Source of the DNA: Pyrocephalus nanus
Taxonomy: Eukaryota > Chordata > Aves > Passeriformes > Tyrannidae
Length of the DNA: 64,000 nucleotides
Assembly (NCBI GenBank): GCA_038380795.1
Contig: CM076275.1
Location: forward strand, 4,714,501 to 4,778,500
Reading direction: 5' to 3'
A model generated the notes under the pieces. It worked only from the letters and a program-made list of their open reading frames with translations, had not been told where the DNA came from and made no database searches. The number at the start of each line of letters is the position of its first letter. Position 1 is the first letter of the stretch. Below, piece by piece: positions 12,074 to 23,962 of the stretch. The translations under genes and the position numbers were made by a program.

Positions 12074-12183
12074 TCAGGTTTTGTTCTCGTCATACATGTC
12101 CAAGGCAGGCTCGATGGTTGAGAACTCGCTCTCGTAGACCAGGCTTCGAGGGGACAGAGAGTTACGATGGAAGAAGTGACTGC
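12074..12183 (-). CDS. RNF130: Candidate alternative terminal exon of RNF130
   Basis: On the minus strand a pyrimidine-containing acceptor (CTACCTCTTGCAG|GCAGTC) opens a 110-nt segment ending in TGA at 12074-12076. Joined to the phase-1 donor of RNF130 exon 7 it reads on as S-SHFFHRNSLSPRS, then LVYESEFSTIEPALDMYDEN and KT-stop. That tail of 36 residues is polar and acidic with two tyrosines, and the resulting protein is again 426 residues. It would lack the C-terminal hydrophobic segment of exon 8. Joined instead to the phase-2 donor of exon 8 it reads E-QSLLPS-stop. Seen: the splice site, phase and open frame. Inferred: that it belongs to RNF130. It could also be the last exon of an unrecognised minus-strand transcript. 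Confidence 0.6.
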
Positions 12184-13827
12184 CTGCAAGAGGTAGAACA
12201 AAACCACGTTAGGAACACACACAGACAACATAAGAACTGAGTGGAGCATCCTCATACTCGGGTGCTGGCTGCAAACACAGTACACAAGGAAAAAATAGCC
12301 ACCCTTTAATGCAAACCAATAACAACCATATGAAATATTTCACCTCTGTTCACCTCTGTTCACTTGCTCCCCTGACAATTCAAAGCAACTGCTTTCCATA
12401 TGCATGAACAGGCCCACCTCAAATGACTCCTTCAGATAAAATGGGTCAAGTCTGAGCAAGGCTGGGGCAGGCTGGAGTTTTGCACTTGGTGCTGGCTGTT
12501 GATTTACAGCCTTGCAAAGCAGGGATGTGCTTCCTTGGGAAACCCAGAAACCTTCGGTTGGCACCACAGCGCTGTGCCGTGCACCAGCACAGAGCGCTCC
12601 AGCACGGGGTCGAAAGGAACGGGCAGGCTGGGAGAGGAGCTCCCCAAGGATCATCCCATCAGTGCTGCTGAAAGCCTGAGCTCCTCCAGAGCTCAGCAAC
12701 CTTCATCCAACCTTCATCTTCTAGAAAAAGGCACCCATGTATTTCCTTGCACGTAACCAAAAGGAGACCCAACCCTGTTCTCCAACACTGGTGATACCCA
12801 AACCAAGCACCAAGCAGCTGTTGATAAAGCGGGGAATGGAATTTCATTTTTTTCCTCAGTGGCCTGGAATTGCCATGCCTCTCTGAGCCCATAGGTGTGT
12901 TTTGCAAGGAGCCCAGCCCTCCTGCTACACAGATGGTTCTCTGAAAGCATCTATCAGATCAGGCCCTTGGCCAAAGCGTTTCATTACCTGACTTCTCGAT
13001 CCCAGGCGGGAATAGCTGGGAGCTGCTTAGATTACAATACACCAGGCAGCTACATGAGCCAAACTGGAGGCAACTGAAAAGCTTCCAAGTTCATCAAGAA
13101 GGCACCCGGAAAACCAAGGTGCCTCCAGTTTCAATCATCAGTGAGGCAAGGTGCTTAGGGGATTGCAGCTTTAGCCCTGGAGGATTTTAGGAGCTTAAAT
13201 CCCCTTTTCTTTGCCAAATTTTGAGCTCAGCCTACACCATTCTGAAAACAAAGAGCTTACAGAAGATATGAGAAAATAAGAGTTCAGCTGTTACTGTCCA
13301 AAACACCTTTTCTCCTTCCCCACATACCCAAAAGACACAGATTCAAAAAACTCAAAAAGTCCTTATTATGATTAAAAAGGAAAAACTAGAGTTATAACCA
13401 AATGTGTGTGATTGTGTAAGAGCAAAAGTGAACATGAACTTTGCACTTATCAAAGCAGAGGTCTCACAGCAGCACTGGCTGGAAGAGCCAGGGACTCTGT
13501 AGATGGGCTCCATGAAACTTCAGCATGCTGTGCCAGCGAGCTGCCATCTGGGTCTGCAGCAAACTCCATCCTGAGCCCCATAGAGATTGTGTGCCCAGGT
13601 CAAATCCTTGCAAAAAACATCAGGAAACTGGAGCTGGGCAACAGATCTGCTGATCTTTTACCACCAAATGCCACTACACACACTCGCTCCACCATTTGCA
13701 AGGAGAAGTTCTCATAAGCAAATTAATTTATTTCTGATCTCATTGTTAAGTGAAACAAGAGTAAAATTAGTAGTTACACTGCACAGGACTGAATTGTTCA
13801 CTCTGACAGGAGCACATATCCAGGTTT

Positions 13828-13863
13828 CAAATAAATAAATAAACAAATAAATAAGTAAATAAA
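13828..13863. repeat. (AAAT)n microsatellite
   Basis: About nine AAAT units with two substitutions (AAAC, AAGT). Located about 50 bp upstream of a CR1 3' tail. Confidence 0.9.
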
Positions 13864-13911
13864 GGTTGAGTGTTTGAGGGAACATAAACTTGGAACAATG
13901 ACTTCCAGATG

Positions 13912-13982
13912 ATCATAGTCTGTCTCCAACAATTGGATGTGATGATCTTAGAGGTCTTTTCCAACCTCAGTGATTCTATAAT
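13912..13982 (+). mobile_element. CR1 LINE 3' end, short
   Basis: Reads GATGATCTTAGAGGTCTTTT, then CCAACCTCAGTGATTCTATA, the conserved terminal segment of CR1 ending in the ATTCTATA-type 3' repeat. Heavily 5'-truncated. Confidence 0.8.
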
Positions 13983-15529
13983 TAAAAAAAAAACCCTAAA
14001 TCTGCTTTGAAATTATACCAGATAAAACTGATTTCAAGATTGTGTTATGGGTCAGGATAATTTAATTTTTGACGAGTGAGTCTCAGCTTGCAGTTGAAAT
14101 AAGCCTTGGATATTGGATGTTTCATCTCCCTTTCCTCCACCTGCTGCAATGCTACACACAACCCATCCTCAAGCAAACCAAAGGGGTTTCTAAAAGCTTG
14201 GTGTTGCTTTTGTTTTTATTACACAGAAATCAAACACAGGTTTGGAAGAAGACAGCCGTCATCTCCTCTGTGCACCCAGACTTCCACTCCAGCAGACTCG
14301 AGGGAGAGATTTAATCAACAGGCAGAAAGGTCATCTGACAACAAATATTTTATATTAATCTGGAAATAGGCAGTGTATATCCAACACCTCTGAAATTCTT
14401 TGCTGTGATGTTTTTTGTCCTTGGCAGAAGAAATGGAAGCCACCCATTCCCGGGGAGGCTGCACCTCTCCACGCAGATAGACATCTCTTGGCTTCCATAC
14501 CACTTCTGGGACACATTGCTCCTTCTTTTCCTAAATGTCTCCTCTCCCGTCCAGCGCAGCCCGCCCAGGGCTGAGGATCCAGCTGCTGCCTCCGTGTTTT
14601 CCAGCACTCAGTCTTCAGGTGTTCCATTAACCAGGTCGGGACCGTTGCCCACAGCCCACGGCTGGAGCAGCAGAGTCAGCAGGGCACAGTGACCCAGCCA
14701 CGCTCCTCTCAATGCAGAAAATTGCTACTGTTTGTTTAAAAACGTGGCATCCGTCCAGCTGATAAATTTACCGAATAAATGTATTTTAAGGACAAGTACA
14801 AACATCCGCAGTTCCAAATTCAGCTCATGAGTCTGTTCTTCCTATTTTGCACTTACCAAGAAAGATCAACATTTACCCCTTAGGTATGGAAAACAAATGG
14901 GAGGGCTGCATGCAGTTTTAATACACAAAAATGAGTCCTTCAGTGCTCTCTGCCACTATTCTTCATTAGACACTTTAAAAGAACTTTTCCTATAACTTGC
15001 GTTGAGCCTGAAAATAATCACATCACCCTGGAACTGACCTTTATACCTATCAAAGGATGCCACAGAACTGGGCACAACACCAAGGCCAAAAATTCAGGAG
15101 ACACAGCACTGCAGGTGCATCAGGACTAAGTATCACCTGGTGTTCCCTTTCCATCTCAGAGTATTTTAATGCCCTTAGTCATTAGTCAGGGCCATCTTCT
15201 GCCACAAGCTGCAGTCCCTCCACAGCTCCTCCGGCGTGACGGCTTCTTACTGCGGGAATCCGATCAGAGCACTCCCTCTCTCAGACAATCTGTTTCAAAC
15301 ACCCTCTCAGTTAGGGAACAACAGAGTGGGATTATTCATAAAGCAGCGTTTCCTTGCAGCCAGCTTATCAGGAAAGCTGTGACACGGTTGCCATCGTGGA
15401 GACACCGTGGGATGGCTGGCACAGCTGGAGCGCTGCCATGGATGGCTGAAAGCTCTTCAGAAGGGATAGGCAAGCAGAGGCACTGGGGTAGCCCTGTGCC
15501 CTAGGGATTTGATTGTCAGGAGTTCAATG

Positions 15530-16440
15530 ATGCTGATGGTGGGGGTGGAGTGTTTATGGGTAAGAACTGGAGAAAGGCCAACAGGGCAGATGGAAATGGT
15601 TGGTGATCTGCAAACACCACTCAGACATGCACAAATCTATGGGGCCAGATGGGATCCATCCAAGGGCTCTGAGGGATCTGGTGGAAGTGCTCACTGAGCC
15701 ACTTTCCATCATTTACCAGCAGTCTCAGTGAACTGGGGAGGTTCACTGAGCTGACTTGAGGTTTAGCAAAAAAACCCTCTACAAGAAGGGCTGGAGGAGA
15801 GATCTGGGGAACTACAGCCTGACCTTGGTGCCAGGGAAGGTCATGGGGCAGATCATGCTGAGTGTGGTCAGCACGTACAGGGCAACCAGGGGCTCAGGCC
15901 CAGCCAGGACAGGTTTAGGAAAGGCAGGTCCTGCTTGATTAACCTGGCCTGCTTCTATAATAAGGTGATCAGTTTGGTGGATGAGGGGAAGGCTGTGGAT
16001 GTGTCTACCTGTACTTTGGTAAAGCCTTTGACACTGTCCATGAGAAACTGGCTGCTCATGGCTTGGACAGGTACACCCTTCACTGGGTTAAGAACTGGCT
16101 GGATGTCTGGGCCCAGAGAGTGGTGGGGAATGGTTTTAAACCTGGTTGGTGACTGGTCACTGGTGTTCCCCAGGGCTCAGTCCTGGGCCAGTCCTGTTTA
16201 ATGTCTTTATGGATGATCTGGATGAGGTGATGGAGTGCACCCTCAGTACGTCTGCCGGTGACACCAGGGTGGATGTGAGTGCTGGTCTGCTGGAGGGCAG
16301 GACGGCTCCACACAGGGATCTGGACAGGCTGGATCGAGGCATTTAAAGGACATGTTTAGTGGTGGGTTTGGCATTGCTGGGTTAATGGCTGTACTTGATC
16401 ACCTTAGAGGGCTTTTCCAGCCTAAGTGATTCTATCAAAA
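15530..16440 (+). mobile_element. CR1 LINE with degraded reverse-transcriptase region
   Basis: About 900 bp of CR1 in sense orientation. Pieces of the ORF2 reverse transcriptase are recognisable in changing frames: GLGNY-like (DLGNYSLTLVPGKVMGQIM), ACFYNKVISLVDEGKAV, HWV-NWLD-type sequence, and a GSVLGP-like palm segment near 16170-16200. The catalytic FADD-type motif reads SAGDT at about 16247-16261, so its first aspartate is lost. After DRLDR (about 16340) the sequence jumps to the 3' tail (CTTAGAGGGCTTTTCCAGCC), so most of the ORF2 C-terminal part is deleted. Frameshifts and stops make it inactive. Confidence 0.92.
15756..16346 (+). pseudogene. Decayed CR1 ORF2 reverse transcriptase
   Basis: The reverse-transcriptase palm region of the CR1 copy, split among at least three frames, with the catalytic aspartate pair damaged (SAGD instead of the family's usual xADD). 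It is a molecular fossil inside the RNF130 3' region, in antisense orientation to RNF130. Confidence 0.85.
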
Positions 16441-18408
16441 ACTTTGGGAATTTCCTTCTCCTGCCTATCCACAGTAAAAAAAAAAAAAAAATTGAGTCCA
16501 TCTTTGAACACATTTATTTCGTTAACAGATAGTCATAGCTCACCTGACCTAGAAGTAATCTAGCAGAAATTGTCTATGTTTGTTAAGACAATTGTTAGAG
16601 GCTCAAAGAAAAAAAAAACAATTAGAAAAGATGGTGCTGAGTTATTTAAATCCTCTGTGGAGGGAGATTCACTAAAAAGCCCTGTCAGCCTTTTCATTCC
16701 AAATATCACTCAACTTCTCCTTCTGCTGCTGTTCTCTAGAAGAAACAAGAACTGTTATGGTGCCTTTTGCATCTGGGTCATGACTCTGCTCAGGCTGTCT
16801 CTGCACATCTCTCCCAACAGCACTAAATAGCACTTAAGGAATTTTGTTTCAGGAGACAAGCACAAACTTATCAGTGCTACTACTGCTGTTGAGAGATGGG
16901 TGAAAAAAACATATATCATAGCCTGTACCCTAAATCATGCTCTAACCACATTCCTCCATTTTTGGCAACAACACTCAGCTGACACACACTGTACTTTAAA
17001 AGCAGACAGTCCTCAGACACAGTACGTTTGAGGCTTTTTTCTTTCCATGAGGAAGTCCAATGGGGTTTTCCAGTCTTTCAAAAGACACTTACTGCTCTAT
17101 TGATTGTTTTCATATTTCTTTCAGAATTTCACAAGGACACACTGAAGAAGAATTCTATTAAATGCACTGAGGCTATCACACATTTCATTTCCTATTATAA
17201 AAGCTGCCTTCTCAGCTGAAGTCTGATGGACAAATAAGAATTAAGAAACAATTTTAATGCAGCATCTGGCCGTGTTCCTAACTTCTAAAAGTGCCTATAC
17301 ATAAAAATAAAATTAAATTAAATCCCCTAGTTCCCAGTACATAAAAAAATTAAATCTCACAGTAAAATTGCTTCTCTCTGTTCATTTAATTAATTTAGAA
17401 AGCATTCCGTTTCGAACGTCTACATCTTGATCCCAGAACAACAAAACAACCAAACACAGAGTAGGCTTTAACTTCTGTCAATTATTTTTTCCTTCCTGAC
17501 TTGTTACCTTCATCTACCCATCTGATTAACTCAAGCATTAGCATTTGGCTGGGGCTCAGCCCCGCGTGTTTTAACTGACTGTTGTGAAATTACTCACACT
17601 CTGCTTGCATAAGTCAACTGGCGTGAACAGTCAGAGCGAGGACAGCAAGAAGAGATGTTTTCCCTCTGCCTCCTCCCCAGTAAAGAAGCCACAGCAAGAA
17701 GGGACACGTTTGCACAGAGTTTCTACATCAAAGAGCATTATCAGTGATCTGATTTTGAAGCAAAACTAACCCCTGTCTTGCCCTGAAAGGAGGCTTCACA
17801 TGAGACAGTGGGGGAAACACAAAGTTTCCACTTGTTATTAGGAAGGAAGAAGCGGTTTAGAGCAGCTTCACTTGTATCAAAAAGAAGGGTGGGGTGAAAG
17901 GAGAAGACAGAAAAGGTTTGTGATTTGTATTTTGAGACAAGAGCATTGCAAACCTTCAGCAATGCCTGACCTCAAGGCAGAAATTATACTGCCGTGCTCC
18001 CAGTGCGACACAGGAGCATTACAGGAGGGGAAGCTGAGAAAATGTTCTTATTTCAAATTAATTCTCAGCTGGAGTCAAGGTAAGTCTGTTATATGGACGT
18101 AGACAAGAATGCTTGGCCCAGCCTTTTTCGCCCTAAAAAGTTGGTATGGAATGATTGCTACTAATCCTTGTTAGTCACTTCAGTGCTGGGTGGCATCATA
18201 ACGACGGCACTGCATGAGATTTCCACTCCTGTGTCCCAAAACAAGTGGAGAATAATACAGAACTGCAAAGACAAAATCATTCAAAGGAAATAAAGCACCT
18301 CGCAAAATTTACAAAATGCTCTCAGACTCGAGTACTAACACAGAAAGCCCAAGAAAAATGAAATTCTCACAGAGTAAGATTTCTTAATTAAAGGTTTTTG
18401 TTTTTGTG

Positions 18409-18435
18409 TTTTTTTTTTTTTTTTTTTTTTTTATT
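18409..18435. repeat. Homopolymer T tract with embedded TTTATT
   Basis: Twenty-four T residues followed by ATTTC. On the minus (RNF130) strand this is AAATAAA then A24, 150-180 nt after the exon 9 stop codon. It could be read as a proximal poly(A) signal but would also cause internal oligo-dT priming artefacts. Confidence 0.85.
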
Positions 18436-18585
18436 TCTTCACTTTTTCCTTAATACAAAGCTTTGGCATCAGCAAATTTTATGAAAAAATAGAATGTACT
18501 AAATAATTGCTTGTGCTGCATGATCGATAAATGATGCATAAAAATAGGTGTCTCTCTCCGAGGCAATCGGCCGGAAAGCGTTTCT

Positions 18586-18601
18586 TCAATACCATTCTGC
18601 T
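18586..18601 (-). CDS. RNF130: RNF130 terminal coding exon 9 (canonical C-terminus)
   Basis: The acceptor is TTTTTTTCTGCCCCGCAG|AGCAG, with a long pyrimidine tract. Joined to the phase-2 donor of exon 8 (GA|) it completes GAA-GCA-GAA-TGG-TAT-TGA, so the protein ends NANEAEWY. The human protein ends NANEVEWF as I know it, so this short exon is the orthologous canonical last exon despite carrying only five residues. The stop is at 18586-18588; 3' UTR follows to the left. Confidence 0.9.
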
Positions 18602-21456
18602 CTGCGGGGCAGAAAAAAAAAAGGGAACAAAAGATTTATGTTAAAGTTAATACTGCCAATACTAAAAAAAAAAAAAAAATAAAACAAAATAAAATAAAAT
18701 AAAAAATAATCCCGTAAAAGTAAGCTAGTGAAAAGTGACTAATTATACAAGGCCAGAGCGTTAGGAGAGGTCTGGATTTGTCACATCATTCTTACAGGAC
18801 AGGCAGAGGTCTGAGCACTTCTGAGCTTTCGAGGACACTTCATCTGCTACTGAAAACTTTCTCTAAGTGGTGCTATCCAGCATCTGGGCTTTTTAGGCTG
18901 AAACCCACAGTTATACAGTAATTTCTGACTGTTCCCTATGCAGGAAGGCAAAATGTGCTTCTTCTGTTCCTTTCAAACACTGCATAAATCTTTTAACAGC
19001 AGTACTAAAAGGATATTTTGAGATCAAGAGAAAGCAGCTGGTTCCATATTTTCTTATCACTGAGACAATGTTTACTTTTATCACAACTATTTAAAAATGC
19101 ACGTGTGTATATACACATATACACAAACATACATATACACAGTTAAATATGTATATATTCACAACTCCAGAACTACTGCCCTAAATAAATATCTTTAAGC
19201 TGAGGGAAGGACATAGAAAAAAAAAAGGAACAGGATATGGGTTTAGATGAGTTTTAAAGGAGAATATTTGGCACCTTTTACTTGCATCAGCATATTATGT
19301 GACCTCATTCTTGCTACTGCTGTTTTCTGATAAGAAAAACTCCTCTGCTTCCTCTTGAAACACTACCATAACAAAGGCAGGGTATGCCAGCATTGCTTTG
19401 TATATGGAGAGCAGCATAAAAAGCAGATATGCTGTTATGACATTTAATAGAAATCGCAGTGAGAAGGAGCTACCATACATTCAGCACAGGAAATGCTTTG
19501 TCTGGCACTGGGGAACACAAGGTGTCAATGAAACAATAAATCTAAGCATTAGTGTCATTTTAAACTGTCTAAAATGAGTAGCTGAACACAGCAGCACTTG
19601 TGGAGGCTGCTCAGATCCCGAAGGATTCAGATGAAGCTGAGCTGAGGTTAAAGGCTACAGCAGGGTACCTCAATTACCCAAATAAGTGATTTTTGACAGC
19701 TCTGGTTTCTGTGGTTGTGAGTTTTCTTAAATCTGCCTCAAGTATACACTTGTATGAGCTAACATTTCAATTCCCATCACTTGGGAAAGGATCTCTTCTT
19801 CTATCAGCACACCCTTTGTAGTGAGGGAACAGCACTGTGAAAACACTTTGCTGGAGGCTCAAGCTCCCTGTGAGTGTGAAGCAGCTTGTCCTTCCAGTAC
19901 AAACAGACCCAGATCCCACTGAGCAAAAGGCAACAAAGAGTTGCAAGGCAAGGCAGGAATGCAGCTGCTATCGGTGCCCACATCTGGATGACACCACACG
20001 GGCTGCAGCTCCTCCTCCTTCCTCATGACGTGCGAGTGCCAGGAAATGCAGACATTCCCGTTTTACAGCTCCTCTTGCTCCATGCTTTCCCCAGCTAACT
20101 CTTCTGGGAAGATGAACTATGTTCAGCTGTAGCTTTGTTGCCAAGTTCCTGACTGAGGGATGCAATTTCAAGATTTTGACAAACAGGAAAAAAAATAAAT
20201 AATCGGGAGTCTTGATAGGGCTGTTTGAAGTTCTAAAACTATTCTTCACGAAGGCCTTTTGGAATCAGCATGTGAAAAGAGGAGGAAAGGAAGATTTTTC
20301 ACTTAGTGGTAATCCAAGATCCCTCATGACCAATGCTATGGCCCCTCCTGAAGATGATCAGCTTGAGACTGTCTAAAATTTTATACTGAAGACTATCAGA
20401 CATGTTTACATCTTATTGAGAAAGTCACCTTATACTTTCCAAATGGCAACAAAAATAAAAAAAACCTCCTTCTTTCTCTTATCTCAAGGAAAAAAATAAA
20501 AGAAGAAAATTATCTTTTTAAAGCTACGTTTCCAGGCTGCACAGAGACTGCCTTTGAATCTCACCCCACTTCTGGTAGAGAGATCAACATTAATGGAAAC
20601 TCAGCTGCATCAAGATGTTCAGAGATACAGAAAGATGTTGACACTTTGCCTTCCCAAGTAAATAAATAAGTGATGATTAAACATATATTGTAAGCCCAGA
20701 TATTCCCTACATCTACATGAGAATAACTAGATGTACCTAGATAATAGATCTGCAGAATAGATTTATACTTGCCCACACACAGAACTATAAAAAAGAGACT
20801 GAAAGTCACGTGCTAGGGTAACTTCTTGTCCAGCTTGTCTGAAGGGAGGCTGGGAGGTTCTATATAAATTAGGAAAGCATAGAAGCAAGTATTTCTTCAT
20901 TTAAGAGAGAAGAAACAGTACTGCATTCATTGCTTTCATCTCTCCCTCTCCCAAGAGCCAAAAGGTAGTTTTCTGTTTAAACACCTTGTTTTTTCTTAGC
21001 TGAAAGTGTGCCAACTAGGAATCCAGATTTATTCTTTTTAATATGAATGTGACTATAAAATTGAGGTCAAAACTGTCAAAGGTAACTGCTGGCAGTTTTT
21101 TTGGCTCTGCCAGTGCCTTTACAACATAGGAATTTAATAGCAGAAATCTAATGTTTACCTAGACCACTGATCAAAAACTGAACATAAAATATTCTCTATT
21201 TCCCCCGTTTCATGTCTCCACTTAGCAAGGATATTTTCTCAGACAATCCAGCTAAATATAAATTAAGAGGGCCTCTGGATGTTACCCTGAAACCTACAGT
21301 TAACAGACACACTTGCATTTGAGAAAAGCAGGAAAGGAATTTGATTCTATGACACCTGGGTTTCCCCCTTTTTTATTCCCTTGGTATCTATTCCCAGTGC
21401 TGTCCATGACACACACCCACGAGAAAATACACAGAAACATCTGAATATTTACTTAC
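18602..21456 (-). other. RNF130: RNF130 intron 8
   Basis: About 2.9 kb of AT-rich intron between exons 8 and 9, with the A-rich tract at 18664-18709 and an alternating TG/TA/CA tract near 19103-19150 that includes a 14-bp perfect palindrome (19104-19117). Nothing coding recognised. Confidence 0.88.
18664..18709. repeat. A-rich / (AAAAT)n tract
   Basis: An A-run followed by four to five AAAAT-type units, about 60 bp upstream of the exon 9 acceptor on the RNF130 strand (there read as T-rich). Confidence 0.85.
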
Positions 21457-21550
21457 TCATTAGCATTCAAGCTAGCTGTGGCTTTGATGATCATGTAGCA
21501 GAGTGTAAGGGCACTGAGGAGGCCAAAACTGGCAATAATAAACCATTCTT
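21457..21550 (-). CDS. RNF130: RNF130 coding exon 8 (C-terminal hydrophobic segment)
   Basis: 94 nt from acceptor TTGTCAACAG|AAGAATGG to donor AATGA|GTAAGT. With one base from exon 7 it encodes [20 protein letters not shown], then [11 protein letters not shown] (residues 391-421). Residues about 394-413 are a strongly hydrophobic stretch, a second membrane-type segment after the main transmembrane helix, conserved in the human protein. The acceptor is a NAGNAG (CAGAAG), so an isoform lacking the Glu (KWF instead of KEWF) is possible. Skipping the exon would join exon 7 to the terminal exon at 12074-12183. Confidence 0.95.
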
Positions 21551-23572
21551 CTGTTGACAAAGGAAAGGGAGGAAATCACTCGTGGGAGAAGGCTCATGTC
21601 AAAGCGATGCCAATATTCCCCTCAAACACCACTGGCGGAAGGCAAGAGGCTTCTAAGCCATGACTGGCCCCAGGAGGTGAAGCAGAAGGAGGTTAAGCCA
21701 CAGAGTTACTGACTGGAGAAGGCTAGCAAAGAAGAAGTGGAGAGAGGTGCGGAAAAAAAGCATAGCACAACAATATTTCCTGGTTGAGTGAGCCCAAGGG
21801 TTAGTGACAAAGAAAGGTTACTCAACAATGTAAAGTGAAATGCAGGATCAAGGGAACACGTAATGAAAACTCTGTCCACCCCCCCCAAAGTCAGAAAGAC
21901 TGTCAGGGTTGGGTTAGATTTGGTGAGATGTGGCTCTTCACGTAAGCACACCCAATGTACCATCACACTTCAGTGGTGTCTTCAAACCCTCCCTCCTGAA
22001 CAAATGTTACAGTGTTACTTAAAACCCAACAAAAACCAAGGTAGTTTGCCCAACGGTAAAACATAACTAGTTTTCTATTTAATAGGCAGAAATACACATG
22101 GAAAAATAACTTCCAACATTAGTGTAGACATACAGACCCATTAAAAAAATAAAACATAGTATAAAGAAGGCTATTATAAAGAATGTTCACTATTCAAAGT
22201 TCTCCCTCCTCAAAATCAATTAGGCATATAGTAACAGTTTGGAATACAAGCACTGTTGTTGAATATGGCTTTTGGTTTAACTCTCATGCATCAAAGAATG
22301 CATGTGTCATCCATAAAACCCAAACATTTCAACAGCCCTTTCTAAAGCTTTATTTTATAAACACTGTCAGAATGAACTGTTGCTGATTATTTCTTGTTTT
22401 ACCCTGGCATCCCATCTGTGCACGAACAGCACTACAGTTGGGAACAGACAGTAAAAACACCTTCTGTACAACCAATTAGTGAAAAGTGAAAACTACAGAG
22501 GTTTCCCACCCGTGACAAGGGAGCAGCACAGCAACAGATCAGCCCTCGTTCAACAGAGCTGAGTGCAAGGTGAACCAAAGGTCAAACACTGGATGGCAAA
22601 GTGACTTAGTGGCTTTGTAGAGAAACTAGACTTCATGTGTGGATTTCCCCTTCTCAGATCAGGACATTTCTAGATACAGGCTATGTTTTTCATACGATGA
22701 GATTTTTTTAAATGAGACATTTACTCTGCTACAGCATCTAAAGAAACACCCAAATGGACCGCATCAGTTACAACAGTGTCACTAAGTTCAAAATCCAGAT
22801 CATAGATGCACATAGGCAAAATACAAGGAGAAAATTATACTGTTGTACATGTGCATGGATTCTATTTTTGCAGTTCAGCCAGCAGAACAACCATTCAAGC
22901 ATCAAGTTGAGACTGTACAGCATATGGAAAAATGATGCAGTTCTACACACACTGTATTCATTACAGTGCTATTGCACATTAAAAACCCTACGTAAAATCC
23001 AGTGAGTGGAAATTTTCCATGCTGCTCTTATGGATAAGAGCTTGCAAGCAGCGCAGGAACACTTTTTTGATGTTATAAAACACTTGGACAATACTCAAAT
23101 GTTGGTACATCAAACGCTTTTTTTAATTCACAAATTTTGTAAGAAAAAACACCTGCTAAGTGATGTCAAAGTTCCAGTAGCAATGTTCTCAGGGGAAAAA
23201 ATGTCTGCAGAAATAGTAATCAGCTAAAATATTTATATTTGTGTAAATTATTGCATGTAATGTATTCCAAAAGGATAAATAATGGTTTTGGCAACCCAGA
23301 CTACTGTCCTGGTTACCAAATTCAGGAAGGTCATTTCGGTGCCATTTTAGTTCATCCAGGGTTCTCTGCATGCGGATCTAAATGGATATACCATTAATAA
23401 TGGAAGTGTTGGCACTGTCTTACCTAGAGTTATTGGTTTCAGTAAGGAGCATATGCCTCTCGCAGAGACACCGAGGTCACCTTTGTCCCTGCGGGGACAT
23501 CCATCACCGCGGCCCCGCAGCGCAGAGCTACGGTGAGCCACCGAAGGGCACTGGGAGCCAGAGGGAACTTAC
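21551..23572 (-). other. RNF130: RNF130 intron 7
   Basis: About 2.0 kb between exons 7 and 8. AT-rich; no transposon, RNA gene or additional exon recognised. Confidence 0.88.
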
Positions 23573-23777
23573 TTGTCACTGCAATGTTGATCTCTCCTGA
23601 CCTCGGTGTCAGCTCTCCGTCCTGTGGCAGCTGGGACATGCCGGAGGTGCGCAGGGGCTCCAGGCTGAGGGAGCTGTCGGTGGCGAAGTCGCCGAGCGCC
23701 GAGCGCCGGCTGGCCGGCTGCCCCCGGGTGAGCCTCTCCATGTCAAAGGCTACGTTGTCCGTGCATGGCACGTTTGG
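23573..23777 (-). CDS. RNF130: RNF130 coding exon 7 (cytosolic tail)
   Basis: 205 nt from acceptor TTTTTCCCCCCAG|CCAAACG to donor GTGACAA|GTAAGT, ending in phase 1. It encodes residues 323-390: [19 protein letters not shown]..., then [14 protein letters not shown] and LEPLRTSG...[14 protein letters not shown], a Ser/Pro-rich segment after the RING domain typical of RNF130. GC content and CpG are clearly higher than in the flanking introns. Its phase-1 donor fits both exon 8 and the candidate alternative terminal exon. Confidence 0.96.
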
Positions 23778-23850
23778 CTGGGGGGAAAAACCCGAGCCCA
23801 CGTTACCACGGGGAACATTCTGCACTCAGCAAACTTATAAATTAAGCAGA

Positions 23851-23874
23851 AACACACACACACACCCACACACA
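23851..23874. repeat. (CA)n microsatellite
   Basis: Eleven to twelve CA dinucleotides with one CCC interruption, about 75 bp upstream of the RNF130 exon 7 acceptor (TG on the gene strand). Confidence 0.85.
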
Positions 23875-23962
23875 GGCTTTTTGTCCCCGGGGTCACACGG
23901 GAGAGAAACGCAAGTTAACAACTTCCACCTTAAAGAGGTGGAGGAAGAAGAAGAAAAAAAGA

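Larger units (their letters stand above)
12187..18585 (-). other. RNF130: RNF130 3' region: exon 9 3' UTR and/or intron to the alternative exon
   Basis: About 6.4 kb. It contains two + strand CR1 pieces (13912-13982 and 15530-16440), an AAAT microsatellite (13828-13863), and a 24-T run with overlapping TTTATT at 18409-18435 (minus-strand AATAAA embedded in an A-tract, so unreliable as a poly(A) signal). The exon 9 transcript may end anywhere in the right part. No further coding exon recognised. Confidence 0.6.

Noticed and set aside
18430..18435. AATAAA on the RNF130 strand just after exon 9
   Set aside because: It is formed by an A-tract interrupted by one T, so it is as likely a chance product of the homopolymer as a real poly(A) signal; noted only within the repeat feature.
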